Positions 6,387-14,254 of a stretch of DNA of 17,015 bases are shown piece by piece. A program made the position numbers and the translations under genes. This DNA comes from Caryophanales bacterium UBA6331 (GTDB taxonomy: Bacteria; Bacillota_I; Bacilli_A; RF39; UBA660), in assembly GCA_002438065.1 (NCBI GenBank), contig DJSP01000015.1, positions 1 through 17,015 of the forward strand. The letters run 5' to 3'. Positions within the stretch are counted from its first letter, which is position 1. Each line of letters begins with the position of its first letter. The notes under the pieces are model-generated. The model saw only the letters and a list, made by a program, of their open reading frames with translations, did not search any database and had not been told where the DNA came from.

Positions 6387-7870
6387 TATAAAACTATTGC
6401 TATTAAGTTATTTGATCCTTTATTAACAATCTTAGTAACTGTGTTAGATAATTTATATCTAGTAGCTTCTGGCATCATTGATAATTTAGCTTCTATTCCT
6501 TCTTTAACAATGACATCTAAACTACGCCCAAATATTTCACTCTTCCAAATACTTGATGGATCTTTTTCATAATCCTTCATTATGTAATTAATTAATTCTT
6601 TACTTTGCATTTCAGTTCCAATAATAGGCTCAAACGTACTTTCAACATCGACTTTCATTAAGTGAATTGAACTAGCTAAAGCTTTTAACTTAACACCATA
6701 TTTAGAACCTTGTTTAATAATTTCGGGAGTAGATAGTTTCATATCTGATAAGCTTGGATAAACAATACCATAACCAGTTGCTTTTGCCATTTTTAAAGCA
6801 TCTTTAACGCTTGATATTTCATCTTTACCACTTGAGTAATCCATAAATATTTTAAGTAAATTTCCTTTGGTTAATGATATTCCACCAAGAAGTTCTTTTA
6901 AGGTTTCATTATATAATTCATTTGATGAATCTAAATTTAAGGTTACAATACCATTAGATGTGTTTACATTAGAAATATATGCTTTAGATATGTACTTACT
7001 ATCTTTATAATAATTAATTATATTTTCAGCATCTTTAAGTTTACTTATTCCATCCATACTTTCTCTTAATTTAGTTAAATATTCCTCTTTAATTGGATGA
7101 TTATTTGCTAAACTATGAACCCATGATGGAATATTTATTTCAATATCTAAAATCGGGAATTCATAAAGAGCTGTTTTTAAAATTTCATACATATCTAATT
7201 CTGTCATTTTATCTACATTTACAGGAAGAACAGGAACATCGTAATTATCAGTTAAACTTTTAGCTAAGTTTCTAGTTTCTTCTTTTTCTGGATGAGTTGT
7301 ATTTAAAATAACAATAAATGGTTTATTAATCATTTTAAGTTCAGTTATAACCTTTTCTTCAGTACTAGTTATTTCTCCTCTAGTAAACTCACCAAATGAG
7401 CCATCAGTTGTCATTACGATTCCGATGGTAGCATGATCTTTTATGACTTTTTCAGTTCCAATCTCAGCAGCTTCCATAAAAGGAATTTCTTCGTCATACC
7501 AAGGTGTTTTTACCATTCTAGGGTTACCTAATTCATCCTCGTAACCATTTGCACTTTTAATTACATAGCCAACACAATCTATAAGTTTAACATTGGTTGT
7601 AAACTCATCTATTTTAATATTTGCTCCTGATGATGGAATAAACTTAGGTTCCATGGTCATAATTGTTTTACCGGGAGCTGATTGTGGTGCTTCATCTATG
7701 CATCTTTTCTTTAAATCTTCATCTTCAATATTGGGTACAATAAAATTCTCTATTACTTTTTTAATAAATGTAGATTTACCAGTTCTAACTGCTCCGACAA
7801 CGCCTAAATATATTTCTCCATTTCCCCAAGTTGAGATGCTACTTATTATCTCTTTCTTTTCCACACTCAT
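6386..7870 (-). CDS. spoIVA: Stage IV sporulation protein A (spore coat morphogenetic ATPase)
   Basis: This 494-residue protein is close to the 492 of Bacillus subtilis SpoIVA. SpoIVA is a cytoskeletal ATPase made in the mother cell. It polymerises on the forespore outer membrane and forms the base for the coat and cortex. The N-terminal motif WGNGEIYLGVVGAVRTGKST includes the Walker A GAVRTGKS (residues 26-33). The G-domain-like remainder includes KLIDCVGYVIKSANGYEDE and VIVMTTDGSFG-type strands. The middle and C-terminal domains are full length and end in the hydrophobic tail NNLIAIVL. The ATG at 7870 is chosen because AAAGG lies before it and MSVEKKE matches the family start. An upstream in-frame ATG overlaps the promoter. 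The gene has a sigma-E-like promoter and its own terminator. Its intactness implies real or recent sporulation. Confidence 0.97.
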   Translation of the reverse strand: MSVEKKEIISSISTWGNGEIYLGVVGAVRTGKSTFIKKVIENFIVPNIEDEDLKKRCIDEAPQSAPGKTIMTMEPKFIPSSGANIKIDEFTTNVKLIDCVGYVIKSANGYEDELGNPRMVKTPWYDEEIPFMEAAEIGTEKVIKDHATIGIVMTTDGSFGEFTRGEITSTEEKVITELKMINKPFIVILNTTHPEKEETRNLAKSLTDNYDVPVLPVNVDKMTELDMYEILKTALYEFPILDIEINIPSWVHSLANNHPIKEEYLTKLRESMDGISKLKDAENIINYYKDSKYISKAYISNVNTSNGIVTLNLDSSNELYNETLKELLGGISLTKGNLLKIFMDYSSGKDEISSVKDALKMAKATGYGIVYPSLSDMKLSTPEIIKQGSKYGVKLKALASSIHLMKVDVESTFEPIIGTEMQSKELINYIMKDYEKDPSSIWKSEIFGRSLDVIVKEGIEAKLSMMPEATRYKLSNTVTKIVNKGSNNLIAIVL

Positions 7871-7885
7871 TTTCCTTTCATTTAA

Positions 7886-7913
7886 AATGTATGAATGTAG
7901 TAAATATTTATGC
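7886..7913 (-). promoter_or_regulatory. Sigma-E-like promoter of spoIVA
   Basis: On the minus strand, CATACATT (7893-7886) matches the known sigma-E -10 consensus (CATACAHT). GCATAAA (7913-7907) lies 13 nt upstream and partly matches the -35 (KMATATT). The predicted start is about 8-10 nt before the ATG, so the leader would be short. The position fits mother-cell control of spoIVA. Confidence 0.55.
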
Positions 7914-7916
7914 AAG

Positions 7917-7942
7917 AAAAAACTAAGTTTATTAAAACCTAG
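7917..7942 (-). terminator. Terminator after the HipA-like kinase gene
   Basis: On the minus strand, CTAGGTTT (7942-7935) pairs with AAACTTAG (7930-7923), 8 bp with one G-U, followed by TTTTTT (7922-7917). The stop codon TAA (7934-7932) forms the loop. The terminator separates this locus from spoIVA, whose promoter starts just after it. Confidence 0.75.
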
Positions 7943-8887
7943 TATTATTTATAGATGTTAATTTATTATAAATCGGTAATAAAACTTTTTCATATTTATA
8001 TTTTAAAGCTTTCATATAAAAATCTTTTTGAATTTTACTCAAAACAGGTAGCTTATTATATTTTTCTGGCAATTCATTAAATATTCCTTGAATTTCTAAT
8101 AAATTTATTTTTGGAACAATTCTCAAAATAGCTTCATTGCAATCTTTATTAACCATTGACTCTATAAATTTTAAAGGATTTATAGGCTTACCAGCTTGTC
8201 TATATATAGATATTGCACTCTCATAAATAGATTGTTTAAATTTAAACTCATCATTATAAATTTGGTTTAATTTAGTATCACTTGCTTTATTAAAGAATGC
8301 GACACCATTGTCATAAACTGGAGCAATTCTTAATTCTTTTGTTTCTCTATCTACAACTAATCCCCAGTTACCTTCGTTTCTATCATTATTGCCTATAAAA
8401 GCATCTATTACAAACATATTCCAAAATCTTTCTTTTAACTCTATATTGGATTTGAAATATGAATTTTTCTCAATGATTATTAAAATTTTCTCTAAATCAT
8501 TTCCTGAATCAATAGATGATGAAGATGAAATTTTTTCAATTTCTTCTTCTATATTTTCATCATATTCATTTTTTATTGAATTGTAATCAAAAATTACTTC
8601 TTTTGAATTTAAAAAATCTTTACATGCTACCACAACTTTACCATTAGCAATACCTAGTTTCGTTTTATGAGTATTTATACAAATTGATTCATAAATTGTG
8701 ATCCAATATACTCTGAAATAGGCGTAGTAGAATAAGATAGTCCCTCTAAATTCATACTTTTGGTAGATTTAGGATATTTTAAAAACCATATTTCACCATT
8801 TATAAGAATACCTTTTTTGCTTCCACCATGGCCACCATAACTAATGCCACTTAAATCGAAATTGTCAAATTCTTCTAATTTAATCAT
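7932..8887 (-). pseudogene. HipA-like Ser/Thr kinase, interrupted by a one-base frameshift
   Basis: Two frames together give a HipA/CtkA-type kinase of about 318 residues. The first piece (8887-8675, 70 codons) has the N-lobe: NGEIWFLKYPKST with the ATP-site Lys, and SYSTTPISEYIGSQ. The second frame continues as IYESICINTHKTKLG, then GKVVVACKDF, then the catalytic block FIGNNDRNEGNWG (Asp and Asn) and the metal-binding IAPVYDNG. The break is at about 8696, where TCACAATTTAT reads correctly if one A is added to the AA run. No slippery heptamer is present, so programmed frameshifting is unlikely. It is either a true pseudogene, a reversible A-run contraction, or a sequencing indel. GGAGG precedes the ATG, which overlaps the upstream 86-residue gene by 8 nt. 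Confidence 0.85.
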
Positions 8888-9140
8888 ATAATCCTCCGTA
8901 TTTTTTTAATAAAGTTTTGTAATCCCTTTCTGTAATACGATTATTAAGTAAATATGATTTTGCCTCAATTTCTAGCAGATCAAATTTTATGTCGTAATTA
9001 AACCAATCGCCTTCTTTATCATATTCTTCTAATTCATTTATAATTTCTTGATGCGTTTTTGGTAGTTTAGATATATCATATTCAATATTATAATCATACA
9101 ATGGTTTATCCGTCTTAAAAGGATCTTTACTATTTTTCAT
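8880..9140 (-). CDS. Small acidic protein coupled to the HipA-like kinase, possible antitoxin
   Basis: This 86-residue protein is Asp/Glu- and Tyr-rich, with no membrane segment and no evident helix-turn-helix. The central part (LPKTHQEIINELEEYDKEGDWF) and the end (RITERDYKTLLKKYGGLYD) look helical. It begins a two-gene unit: its stop overlaps the kinase start by 8 nt (ATGATTAA), which implies translational coupling and a fixed ratio. Small proteins of this kind occur before CtkA/HipA-like kinases in Bacillota, from memory, and the layout resembles a toxin-antitoxin pair. Function is inferred from position only. A strong AGGAGGG lies before the ATG. Confidence 0.75.
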   Translation of the reverse strand: MKNSKDPFKTDKPLYDYNIEYDISKLPKTHQEIINELEEYDKEGDWFNYDIKFDLLEIEAKSYLLNNRITERDYKTLLKKYGGLYD

Positions 9141-9156
9141 CTTACCCTCCTATTAG

Positions 9157-9165
9157 AGTATATCA
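9157..9165 (-). promoter_or_regulatory. Extended -10 promoter of the small protein/HipA-like kinase pair
   Basis: On the minus strand, TGA followed by TATACT (9165-9157) forms an extended -10 about 20 nt before the ATG at 9140. No clear -35 is visible at 16-18 nt, which is tolerable with an extended -10. Confidence 0.4.
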
Positions 9166-9207
9166 AATATTTCTTAATTAAATATAGCTAGTTACAAATT
9201 ACTATAA

Positions 9208-10028
9208 TTATTTTTTTCTAATTAATTTTTTATTTGAAAATTTTATTAAATCATCAGTACCTATAGTAACTATTTCTCTTTTTATACCATCTTGAATTAA
9301 CTTTATTTGTTTTTGCATTATATAAATATACATTTCAAAATTAGGCCAACTGTTACTATATATATTTTTATTATATTTACCATCTCCATCATTTATATCA
9401 AAAAGTCCCGCATTGTAATATTCTCTATCTTTAGCAAACTCATTAGAAGAAAAAAATTCACTAGCAAAATTTTCTTTTATACTGCCATTTTCATTGAAAT
9501 AATTTAAACCAATTGGTGCCTCAGTAAAGTAAATATTACTTAACTTTACTTTTTGACCTGTTCTTCTTATTTCATCAATATAATCTTTGCTAATAAGTAA
9601 ATTACGATATTCTTGATAATGTCTATCATAAAATTCTTGTCCTTTAAGTTTAATTAAACTAGTTAATATTTCTCTTTTTATTTTAGATTCTAATGTTTTA
9701 AAATAACATAATATGCTAAAAGAAATTCTGCATAAGCCATATATCCTACATAAGAATTCGGATTGCATATTACAAATATATCGGATGATATCATATTGTA
9801 TAAAAAGTTAAGTTCTAAATTAGCTATATCAGTTTCTTCTTCGCCTTTGAATTTAATACTGCCTTCATCATCCTCTTTTGGTTTCCATTCTTTATTTGGT
9901 GCTACAACGTTTATGCCTTTGTTTTCTAAACTAGATATTAAATTTTGAATTTCTAGCCAGTACTTTCGATAACTTTCGCCAATGGTTGCAGTAGTTTCTT
10001 TATTATAAAAATCTCTATATAAACTCAT
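9208..10028 (-). pseudogene. Protein with nucleoside 2-deoxyribosyltransferase-like N-terminus, frameshifted
   Basis: Two overlapping frames together would give a 273-residue protein. Frame 1 (10028 to the TAG at 9692-9690) has a start like nucleoside 2-deoxyribosyltransferase-like proteins. YRKYWLEIQNLISSLENKG is the first helix, and MISSDIFVICNPNSYVGYMAYAEF resembles the family block with a conserved Glu. The reading continues in the -1 frame as TLESKIKREILTSLIKLKG to the TAA at 9208, including NIYFTEAPIGLNYF, which resembles the strand after the active site. The switch falls at T TTA AAA (9702-9696), a possible -1 slippery heptamer. A single base lost from the TTTTAAAA run explains it as well. 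AAAGGGA precedes the start at 10028. The family call is moderate. Confidence 0.65.
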
Positions 10029-10042
10029 TATATCAATCCCTT

Positions 10043-10079
10043 TGTGCGTTATTTTAGCACATTTTTAAATTTTTTTCAT
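10043..10079 (-). promoter_or_regulatory. Promoter with inverted repeat before the 9208-10028 gene
   Basis: On the minus strand: ATGAAA (10079-10074), a 17-nt spacer, then TAAAAT (10056-10051) preceded by TGC. The inverted repeat TGTGC-N9-GCACA (10061-10043) encloses the -10 and the expected start site, where a repressor would block initiation. Confidence 0.5.
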
Positions 10080-10113
10080 TAAAAAACTGTTAAAAGTAGC
10101 CCTCATAACAGTT
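10080..10113 (-). terminator. Terminator of the Tad operon
   Basis: On the minus strand, AAACTGTTA (10113-10105) and TAACAGTTT (10091-10083) form a perfect 9-bp stem with a 13-nt loop, followed by T residues. It lies about 20 nt after the tadC stop codon. Confidence 0.85.
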
Positions 10114-10132
10114 TAAACATAATTTAATATGA

Positions 10133-10825
10133 TTAACTATTTATAATATTAATCACTAATGGAGATATTATAATTAATAGAATTAAAGGAATAAATATAA
10201 ATACACTAACTAAACTTATTTTAATAGGCATTTTATTAATTCTTGCTTTAGTATCTAGTATTAGTTTATCAGATAAATAAGATAATTGATTAGATAAAGA
10301 TTCAACAATATTACTTCCATAAATATTTGATTCTACTAAATTTAAGATAATATTATTTACAGTATCAGATGGTATTCTAAGTTTTAAATCATCAAGTGCT
10401 TCATTTAAACTTTTACCTAACGCAACATCATCAATAACTTTATTAAACTCTTTGGATAATTCATTATCAATATTGTTACTAGTTAGTTCTATTGCACCAC
10501 CTAAATTAGTACCTGATTCTAAATTTAAACTTAATATTTGAAAGTAAAATATTGATTCTTTTTCTAATTTTTTTGCTCTTTTTAATAAGCGATAATCAAA
10601 AAAGATATATTCCATAGATTTAAAATAAATAGCTACTATAATGAAAGAGATTATTAAATTTATTTTTAATAATATTAAAATTAGAAAAATAAATAAAGAT
10701 ATAATAAGATGACTTGTCAGTAATTCATCAACGTTATAACTATGAGATAAACCAAATAATTTATTTTTTTCATTTATTCTTTTTAAAGAGTTTTTTGTAT
10801 ATATTTGACTTACTAAACTATTCAT
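10133..10825 (-). CDS. tadC: TadC-like type II secretion F-domain membrane protein
   Basis: This 230-residue inner-membrane platform protein belongs to the Tad pilus or secretion machine and is the partner of TadB. Two hydrophobic segments lie at about residues 38-67 (LIISLFIFLILILLKINLI and following). A T2SF-type cytoplasmic region of helices contains ESIFYFQILSLNLESGTNLGGAIE and GKSLNEALDDLKLRIPSD. A C-terminal membrane segment (VSVFIFIPLILLIIISPLV) ends the chain. The length is shorter than typical TadC (about 280-300), mainly at the N-terminus. The ATG overlaps the tadB stop by 8 nt (ATGAATAG), with AAGGTGG just upstream, so translation is coupled. It is the last gene of the operon. Confidence 0.85.
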   Translation of the reverse strand: MNSLVSQIYTKNSLKRINEKNKLFGLSHSYNVDELLTSHLIISLFIFLILILLKINLIISFIIVAIYFKSMEYIFFDYRLLKRAKKLEKESIFYFQILSLNLESGTNLGGAIELTSNNIDNELSKEFNKVIDDVALGKSLNEALDDLKLRIPSDTVNNIILNLVESNIYGSNIVESLSNQLSYLSDKLILDTKARINKMPIKISLVSVFIFIPLILLIIISPLVINIINS

Positions 10826-11798
10826 AATCCACCTTCAATATTTTTTTTATGATTAAAATATAACTTACGTATAAAATTATAATTAATAATATTATCACTA
10901 TTCCAATAGGATTGGTTATTAATGGTGCAAAATAATCGGGACTAATTATTAAAAGTACAGTAGTTAATAATATAGGCATAGCAAGTAAGCAATAATAAAC
11001 TAACTTAGATGATGCGGTCATACTATTTAATTCATCTTTTAATCTTTTATTATTGGTAAATGAATTTTCAATATTAGAAAATACTCCAACTAGATTACCT
11101 CCAGTTAAATTAAGCAGTGATAATGTACTAGTTATATACTTTATATCTTCTACTTTTGCTCTTTCATAAAAGCGATCAAATACATCTTTTAAATCTAAAC
11201 CATATTCTAAATCATAACTTATTTTAGCAAATTCTTCTTTAATTGGACCTGATAAATCTTTAACAACCATATCAACTGCTTGAGTAATATTGTATCCTGA
11301 TTTAAAGGCGCTATTCATGATAACTATGGCTTTTAATAAATCATTTTCAATTAGTTTATTTCTTCTATTTGATACTACATTTAAAACAACATTGTAAGCA
11401 TAATAACTTAGTAGCATAATCAATAATAAAAACATTATATTAAAACTATTTTGAAATAAGCTATATAAAATATATAAAATTCCACATATTATTGATATAC
11501 AAAATTTAGTAGCTATAATTGAAATACCACTATTGTCTTTATAGGCATATTTATTAAATTTTTTTGATTTATTTTTAAAATAGACAGATTTACTTAAGAT
11601 ATTAATTAAAATGTTTTTAACTTTTAAATAAACACTATAGAAATAGTCTCCAATACTTACTGATTTATCTTGATTTTTAATAGTATATTTATTTATTCTC
11701 GAACTTAATTTTAATGATTTATTAAGTTTGATAGTATAAATAATTATAAACACTAATAGTAAGATAAGAATTAATTTAACTAATACACTTAAGTTCAT
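10818..11798 (-). CDS. tadB: TadB-like type II secretion F-domain membrane protein
   Basis: This 326-residue platform protein would sit in the membrane above the CpaF ATPase. Hydrophobic segments lie at about residues 5-22, at about 95-140 (two segments), and at the C-terminus (about 265-320, two segments). Between them is a T2SF domain with AFKSGYNITQAVDMVV and YGLDLKDVFDRFYERAK, followed by a second repeat-like helix pair around LNLTGGNLVGVFSNIE. The gene order CpaF-TadB-TadC is the standard one. AAAGGA lies before the ATG, 14 nt after the cpaF stop codon. Confidence 0.88.
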   Translation of the reverse strand: MNLSVLVKLILILLLVFIIIYTIKLNKSLKLSSRINKYTIKNQDKSVSIGDYFYSVYLKVKNILINILSKSVYFKNKSKKFNKYAYKDNSGISIIATKFCISIICGILYILYSLFQNSFNIMFLLLIMLLSYYAYNVVLNVVSNRRNKLIENDLLKAIVIMNSAFKSGYNITQAVDMVVKDLSGPIKEEFAKISYDLEYGLDLKDVFDRFYERAKVEDIKYITSTLSLLNLTGGNLVGVFSNIENSFTNNKRLKDELNSMTASSKLVYYCLLAMPILLTTVLLIISPDYFAPLITNPIGIVIILLIIILYVSYILIIKKILKVDYE

Positions 11799-11812
11799 AT
11801 TTATTTTCCTTT

Positions 11813-13138
11813 CTATTTAAAGATATTATCTAAAGTATTTACTCCTCTTGATTTTAATATATTATATACGTGTGGTTTTTTACTAGTCCTAACATATTCA
11901 CCATTTTCTTCACCGGTTTTAGTTATACCTTTTTGTTTAAATTCAAATATTGTATTTAATTTAATTACATCACCATTAAAACCAACTACCTCGGAAATAT
12001 TGGTTATTTTTCTTTTACCATCATGCATTCTTTCAATATTAATTACTAAATCAATCGCATTATCAATATATTCTCTTATCGCTTTAACTGGAATATCAAT
12101 TCCACTCATTAATACCATAGTCTCTAACCTATTTAAAGCGTCTTCGGGACTATTTGCATGAAGTGTTGTTAATGATCCATCGTGACCGGTATTCATAGCT
12201 TGTAACATATCAAATGCTTCTTTACCACGACATTCTCCAACAATAATACGATCAGGTCTCATTCTTAAAGCATTTATAACTAAATCTCTAATTGTTACTA
12301 TAGAACTATTATTATAATTCATTGTTCTTGTTTCTAAACTAATAACGTGTTCTTGTTCTAATTTTAATTCAGCAGCATCTTCAATTGTTATGATACGTTC
12401 ATCATTGCCGATAAAAGAACTTAAAATATTTAAAAGTGTTGTTTTACCACTACCAGTTCCTCCACAAACAATTATATTTAACTTTCCTCTAACTGCTCCT
12501 TCTAAAAATATAGCCATATAATTTGTTAAACTACCAACTCTTAGCAAATCTCCAATATGAGTCATATTTCTTTTGAATTTACGAATAGTCATAACGGGAC
12601 CATTAACTGATAATGGCGGAATAACGGCGTTAATACGAGAACCATCTTTTAATCTTGAGTCAACCATTGGACTTGATGAATCAATAGTTCTTCCTTGTGG
12701 ACCAATTAATCTTTGAATAGTTCTAATTATATGATCGTTATTAATAAATGAAACACTGGTATCTTTAACTATTTTACCATCTATTTCAACATAAACATCT
12801 TTAGGACCATTAACCATTATTTCACTAACATTATCATCAGTTAATAACTCAGTAATAGGACCATTACCACTTACTTCATCTTCTATTAAATTATAGATAT
12901 GATTTCTTTCAACATTGGTTAAGTCATATCCTTCAAGACATTTATCTACTTCATTATTTATAAAGTCACCCAACTCAATTCCTTCAGGTATTTCAGTATC
13001 AACTAAATGTTCAATTATTATTTTTCTTAATTTATCTAATAATTTTTTATCGGGAAATACATCATAATCAGATAACATGCTATCTTGATAATCATTAGGA
13101 TGAGCAAAATCAAAAGATTCTAATAAGGTTTTTTTCAT
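11813..13138 (-). CDS. tadA: CpaF/TadA-family secretion ATPase
   Basis: This 441-residue hexameric ATPase of the type II/IV secretion superfamily powers Tad pilus or fibre assembly on the cytoplasmic face. An N-terminal helical domain precedes the N-terminal ATPase subdomain (NVSEIMVNGPKDVYVEIDG). The Walker A is GGTGSGKT (residues 226-233). The Asp box (ITIEDAAELKL), Walker B region (MRPDRIIVGECRGKEAFD) and His box (NTGHDGSLTTLHANS) are intact, and the length is normal. The ATG overlaps the last base of the upstream ATPase gene's stop codon (TAATG), with an AGGAGG-type site inside the preceding gene end. Confidence 0.96.
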   Translation of the reverse strand: MKKTLLESFDFAHPNDYQDSMLSDYDVFPDKKLLDKLRKIIIEHLVDTEIPEGIELGDFINNEVDKCLEGYDLTNVERNHIYNLIEDEVSGNGPITELLTDDNVSEIMVNGPKDVYVEIDGKIVKDTSVSFINNDHIIRTIQRLIGPQGRTIDSSSPMVDSRLKDGSRINAVIPPLSVNGPVMTIRKFKRNMTHIGDLLRVGSLTNYMAIFLEGAVRGKLNIIVCGGTGSGKTTLLNILSSFIGNDERIITIEDAAELKLEQEHVISLETRTMNYNNSSIVTIRDLVINALRMRPDRIIVGECRGKEAFDMLQAMNTGHDGSLTTLHANSPEDALNRLETMVLMSGIDIPVKAIREYIDNAIDLVINIERMHDGKRKITNISEVVGFNGDVIKLNTIFEFKQKGITKTGEENGEYVRTSKKPHVYNILKSRGVNTLDNIFK

Positions 13139-13881
13139 TATTTTTTACCTCCTATCATATCATTTGCTATTAATTCAAGGATTTTTTCATCTTTAAATTT
13201 ACTATATTTATAAGTTATTAATTCACCATTTAAAACAAGTTCATCTAATTTTGACACATGAAAACTAGGACTAATTACATAATCAATATTTGATCCTAAT
13301 ATATTTTTTAAATCATAATTACTAAAGAAATTTTTATTAGGTATAAAACTATTATTAAGAATTATTTTATATTTTTTTAATTCATTTTCTTCAAATATGT
13401 TAAGAATATTTTTTAAATTTTTTAAGGAAACAAAGTCGTTAGTGGTTACAAAATAAATTAAGTCACTCTTATCTAAAGCAAAGACATTTACTTCATTTAG
13501 ACTACTGGCTGTATCTATTAATATTATGTCATATGAGTACACACATTTGTCTAACAAGATATTTATATATTTTAAATTGATACGTGATGCTTGTCTTGGG
13601 TCTTTTGGACACGCAATAAATGAGATATTATTATCATACTTAGTTATATATTTATCCATATCTTCATATTTATTATTTAAGTAATCTTCAACAAAGTTAT
13701 AGATGGTTTTAGTTACGTCTTTATTAAGAGAAAAAGCAATTGCCCCGTTTGTTAAGTCTAAATCAACGATAAGAACTTTTTTATTCATTTTAGATAATAT
13801 ACCAGCAAGTGAAAGAAGCGTCGTTGTTTTTCCTACTCCGCCTTTGGCTGAATACATACATACAATTTTACCTCTAGCCAT
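13138..13881 (-). CDS. tadZ: TadZ/CpaE-like MinD/ParA-family ATPase
   Basis: This 247-residue P-loop ATPase has the deviant Walker A KGGVGKTTT near residue 13, the switch region VDLDLTNGAIAFSL, and IILIDTASS as Walker B. In Tad systems this protein (TadZ/CpaE) places the machine at a cell pole or site. Here the N-terminal receiver-like domain of CpaE is absent, so it is a short ATPase-only form. The ATG at 13881 is chosen because AAGGTGG precedes it. A GTG at 13893 would use the Shine-Dalgarno bases as codons. It starts 1 nt after the stop of the upstream pilin-like gene and overlaps the ATPase gene downstream by one base. Confidence 0.9.
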   Translation of the reverse strand: MARGKIVCMYSAKGGVGKTTTLLSLAGILSKMNKKVLIVDLDLTNGAIAFSLNKDVTKTIYNFVEDYLNNKYEDMDKYITKYDNNISFIACPKDPRQASRINLKYINILLDKCVYSYDIILIDTASSLNEVNVFALDKSDLIYFVTTNDFVSLKNLKNILNIFEENELKKYKIILNNSFIPNKNFFSNYDLKNILGSNIDYVISPSFHVSKLDELVLNGELITYKYSKFKDEKILELIANDMIGGKK

Positions 13882-13882
13882 A

Positions 13883-14254
13883 TTAAAAACCACCTTTATT
13901 TTCTTTTATAATTATACCATTATTTGTATTAATAACAACATAATTTATTTTAATATTATAATTTTTAATATTTATTATCTTACCAAATGTACTTTTAAAA
14001 CTATAACTATTTTGAATATATATTTTATCTTCTTCTATTTTATAATTAAAATTATTGGTACTATAACCATTTTTTTGATATAAATCTTTTATTTGTTCTT
14101 TATCTTGAGTACTTTTTAAAATAGTTTTAGTGACACTTTCATATTTCATTTGCTCATTTATGATGTCTGCATAATCATAGGTAAATGCAAGGGAAATAAA
14201 TATTACTGGTAAAATGATAATAAATATTGTTAAACTTTGTCCTTTTTTATTCAC
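13883..14254 (-). CDS. TadE/TadF-like minor pilin, second copy
   Basis: This 123-residue pilin-like protein begins MNKKGQSLTIFIIILPVIF. The basic lead and KKG|Q site form a class III-type prepilin leader, and a hydrophobic helix covers about residues 6-25. The rest is polar and probably external. The residue at +5 after the cleavage point is Ile, not the Glu that normal Tad pilins and the neighbour copy have. It starts with GTG at 14254, overlapping the first copy's stop by 8 nt (GTGAATAA), with AAAGGG upstream. It is probably a minor subunit that is packed or processed differently. It shares the leader and some design with its neighbour, but the bodies differ. Confidence 0.75.
   Translation of the reverse strand: MNKKGQSLTIFIIILPVIFISLAFTYDYADIINEQMKYESVTKTILKSTQDKEQIKDLYQKNGYSTNNFNYKIEEDKIYIQNSYSFKSTFGKIINIKNYNIKINYVVINTNNGIIIKENKGGF

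Noticed and set aside
8675..8710. Programmed -1 frameshift in the HipA-like kinase
   Set aside because: The frames CAA TTT give no X XXY YYZ heptamer, and restoring one A to the AA run fits the family sequence exactly.
9180..9208. Terminator after the deoxyribosyltransferase-like gene
   Set aside because: Only a short ATAG/CTAT pairing is seen and there is no T run.
9690..9768. Separate start at 9768 for the second frame of the 9208-10028 locus
   Set aside because: No ribosome site precedes it, and the first ~25 residues read as out-of-frame coding sequence of the upstream piece.
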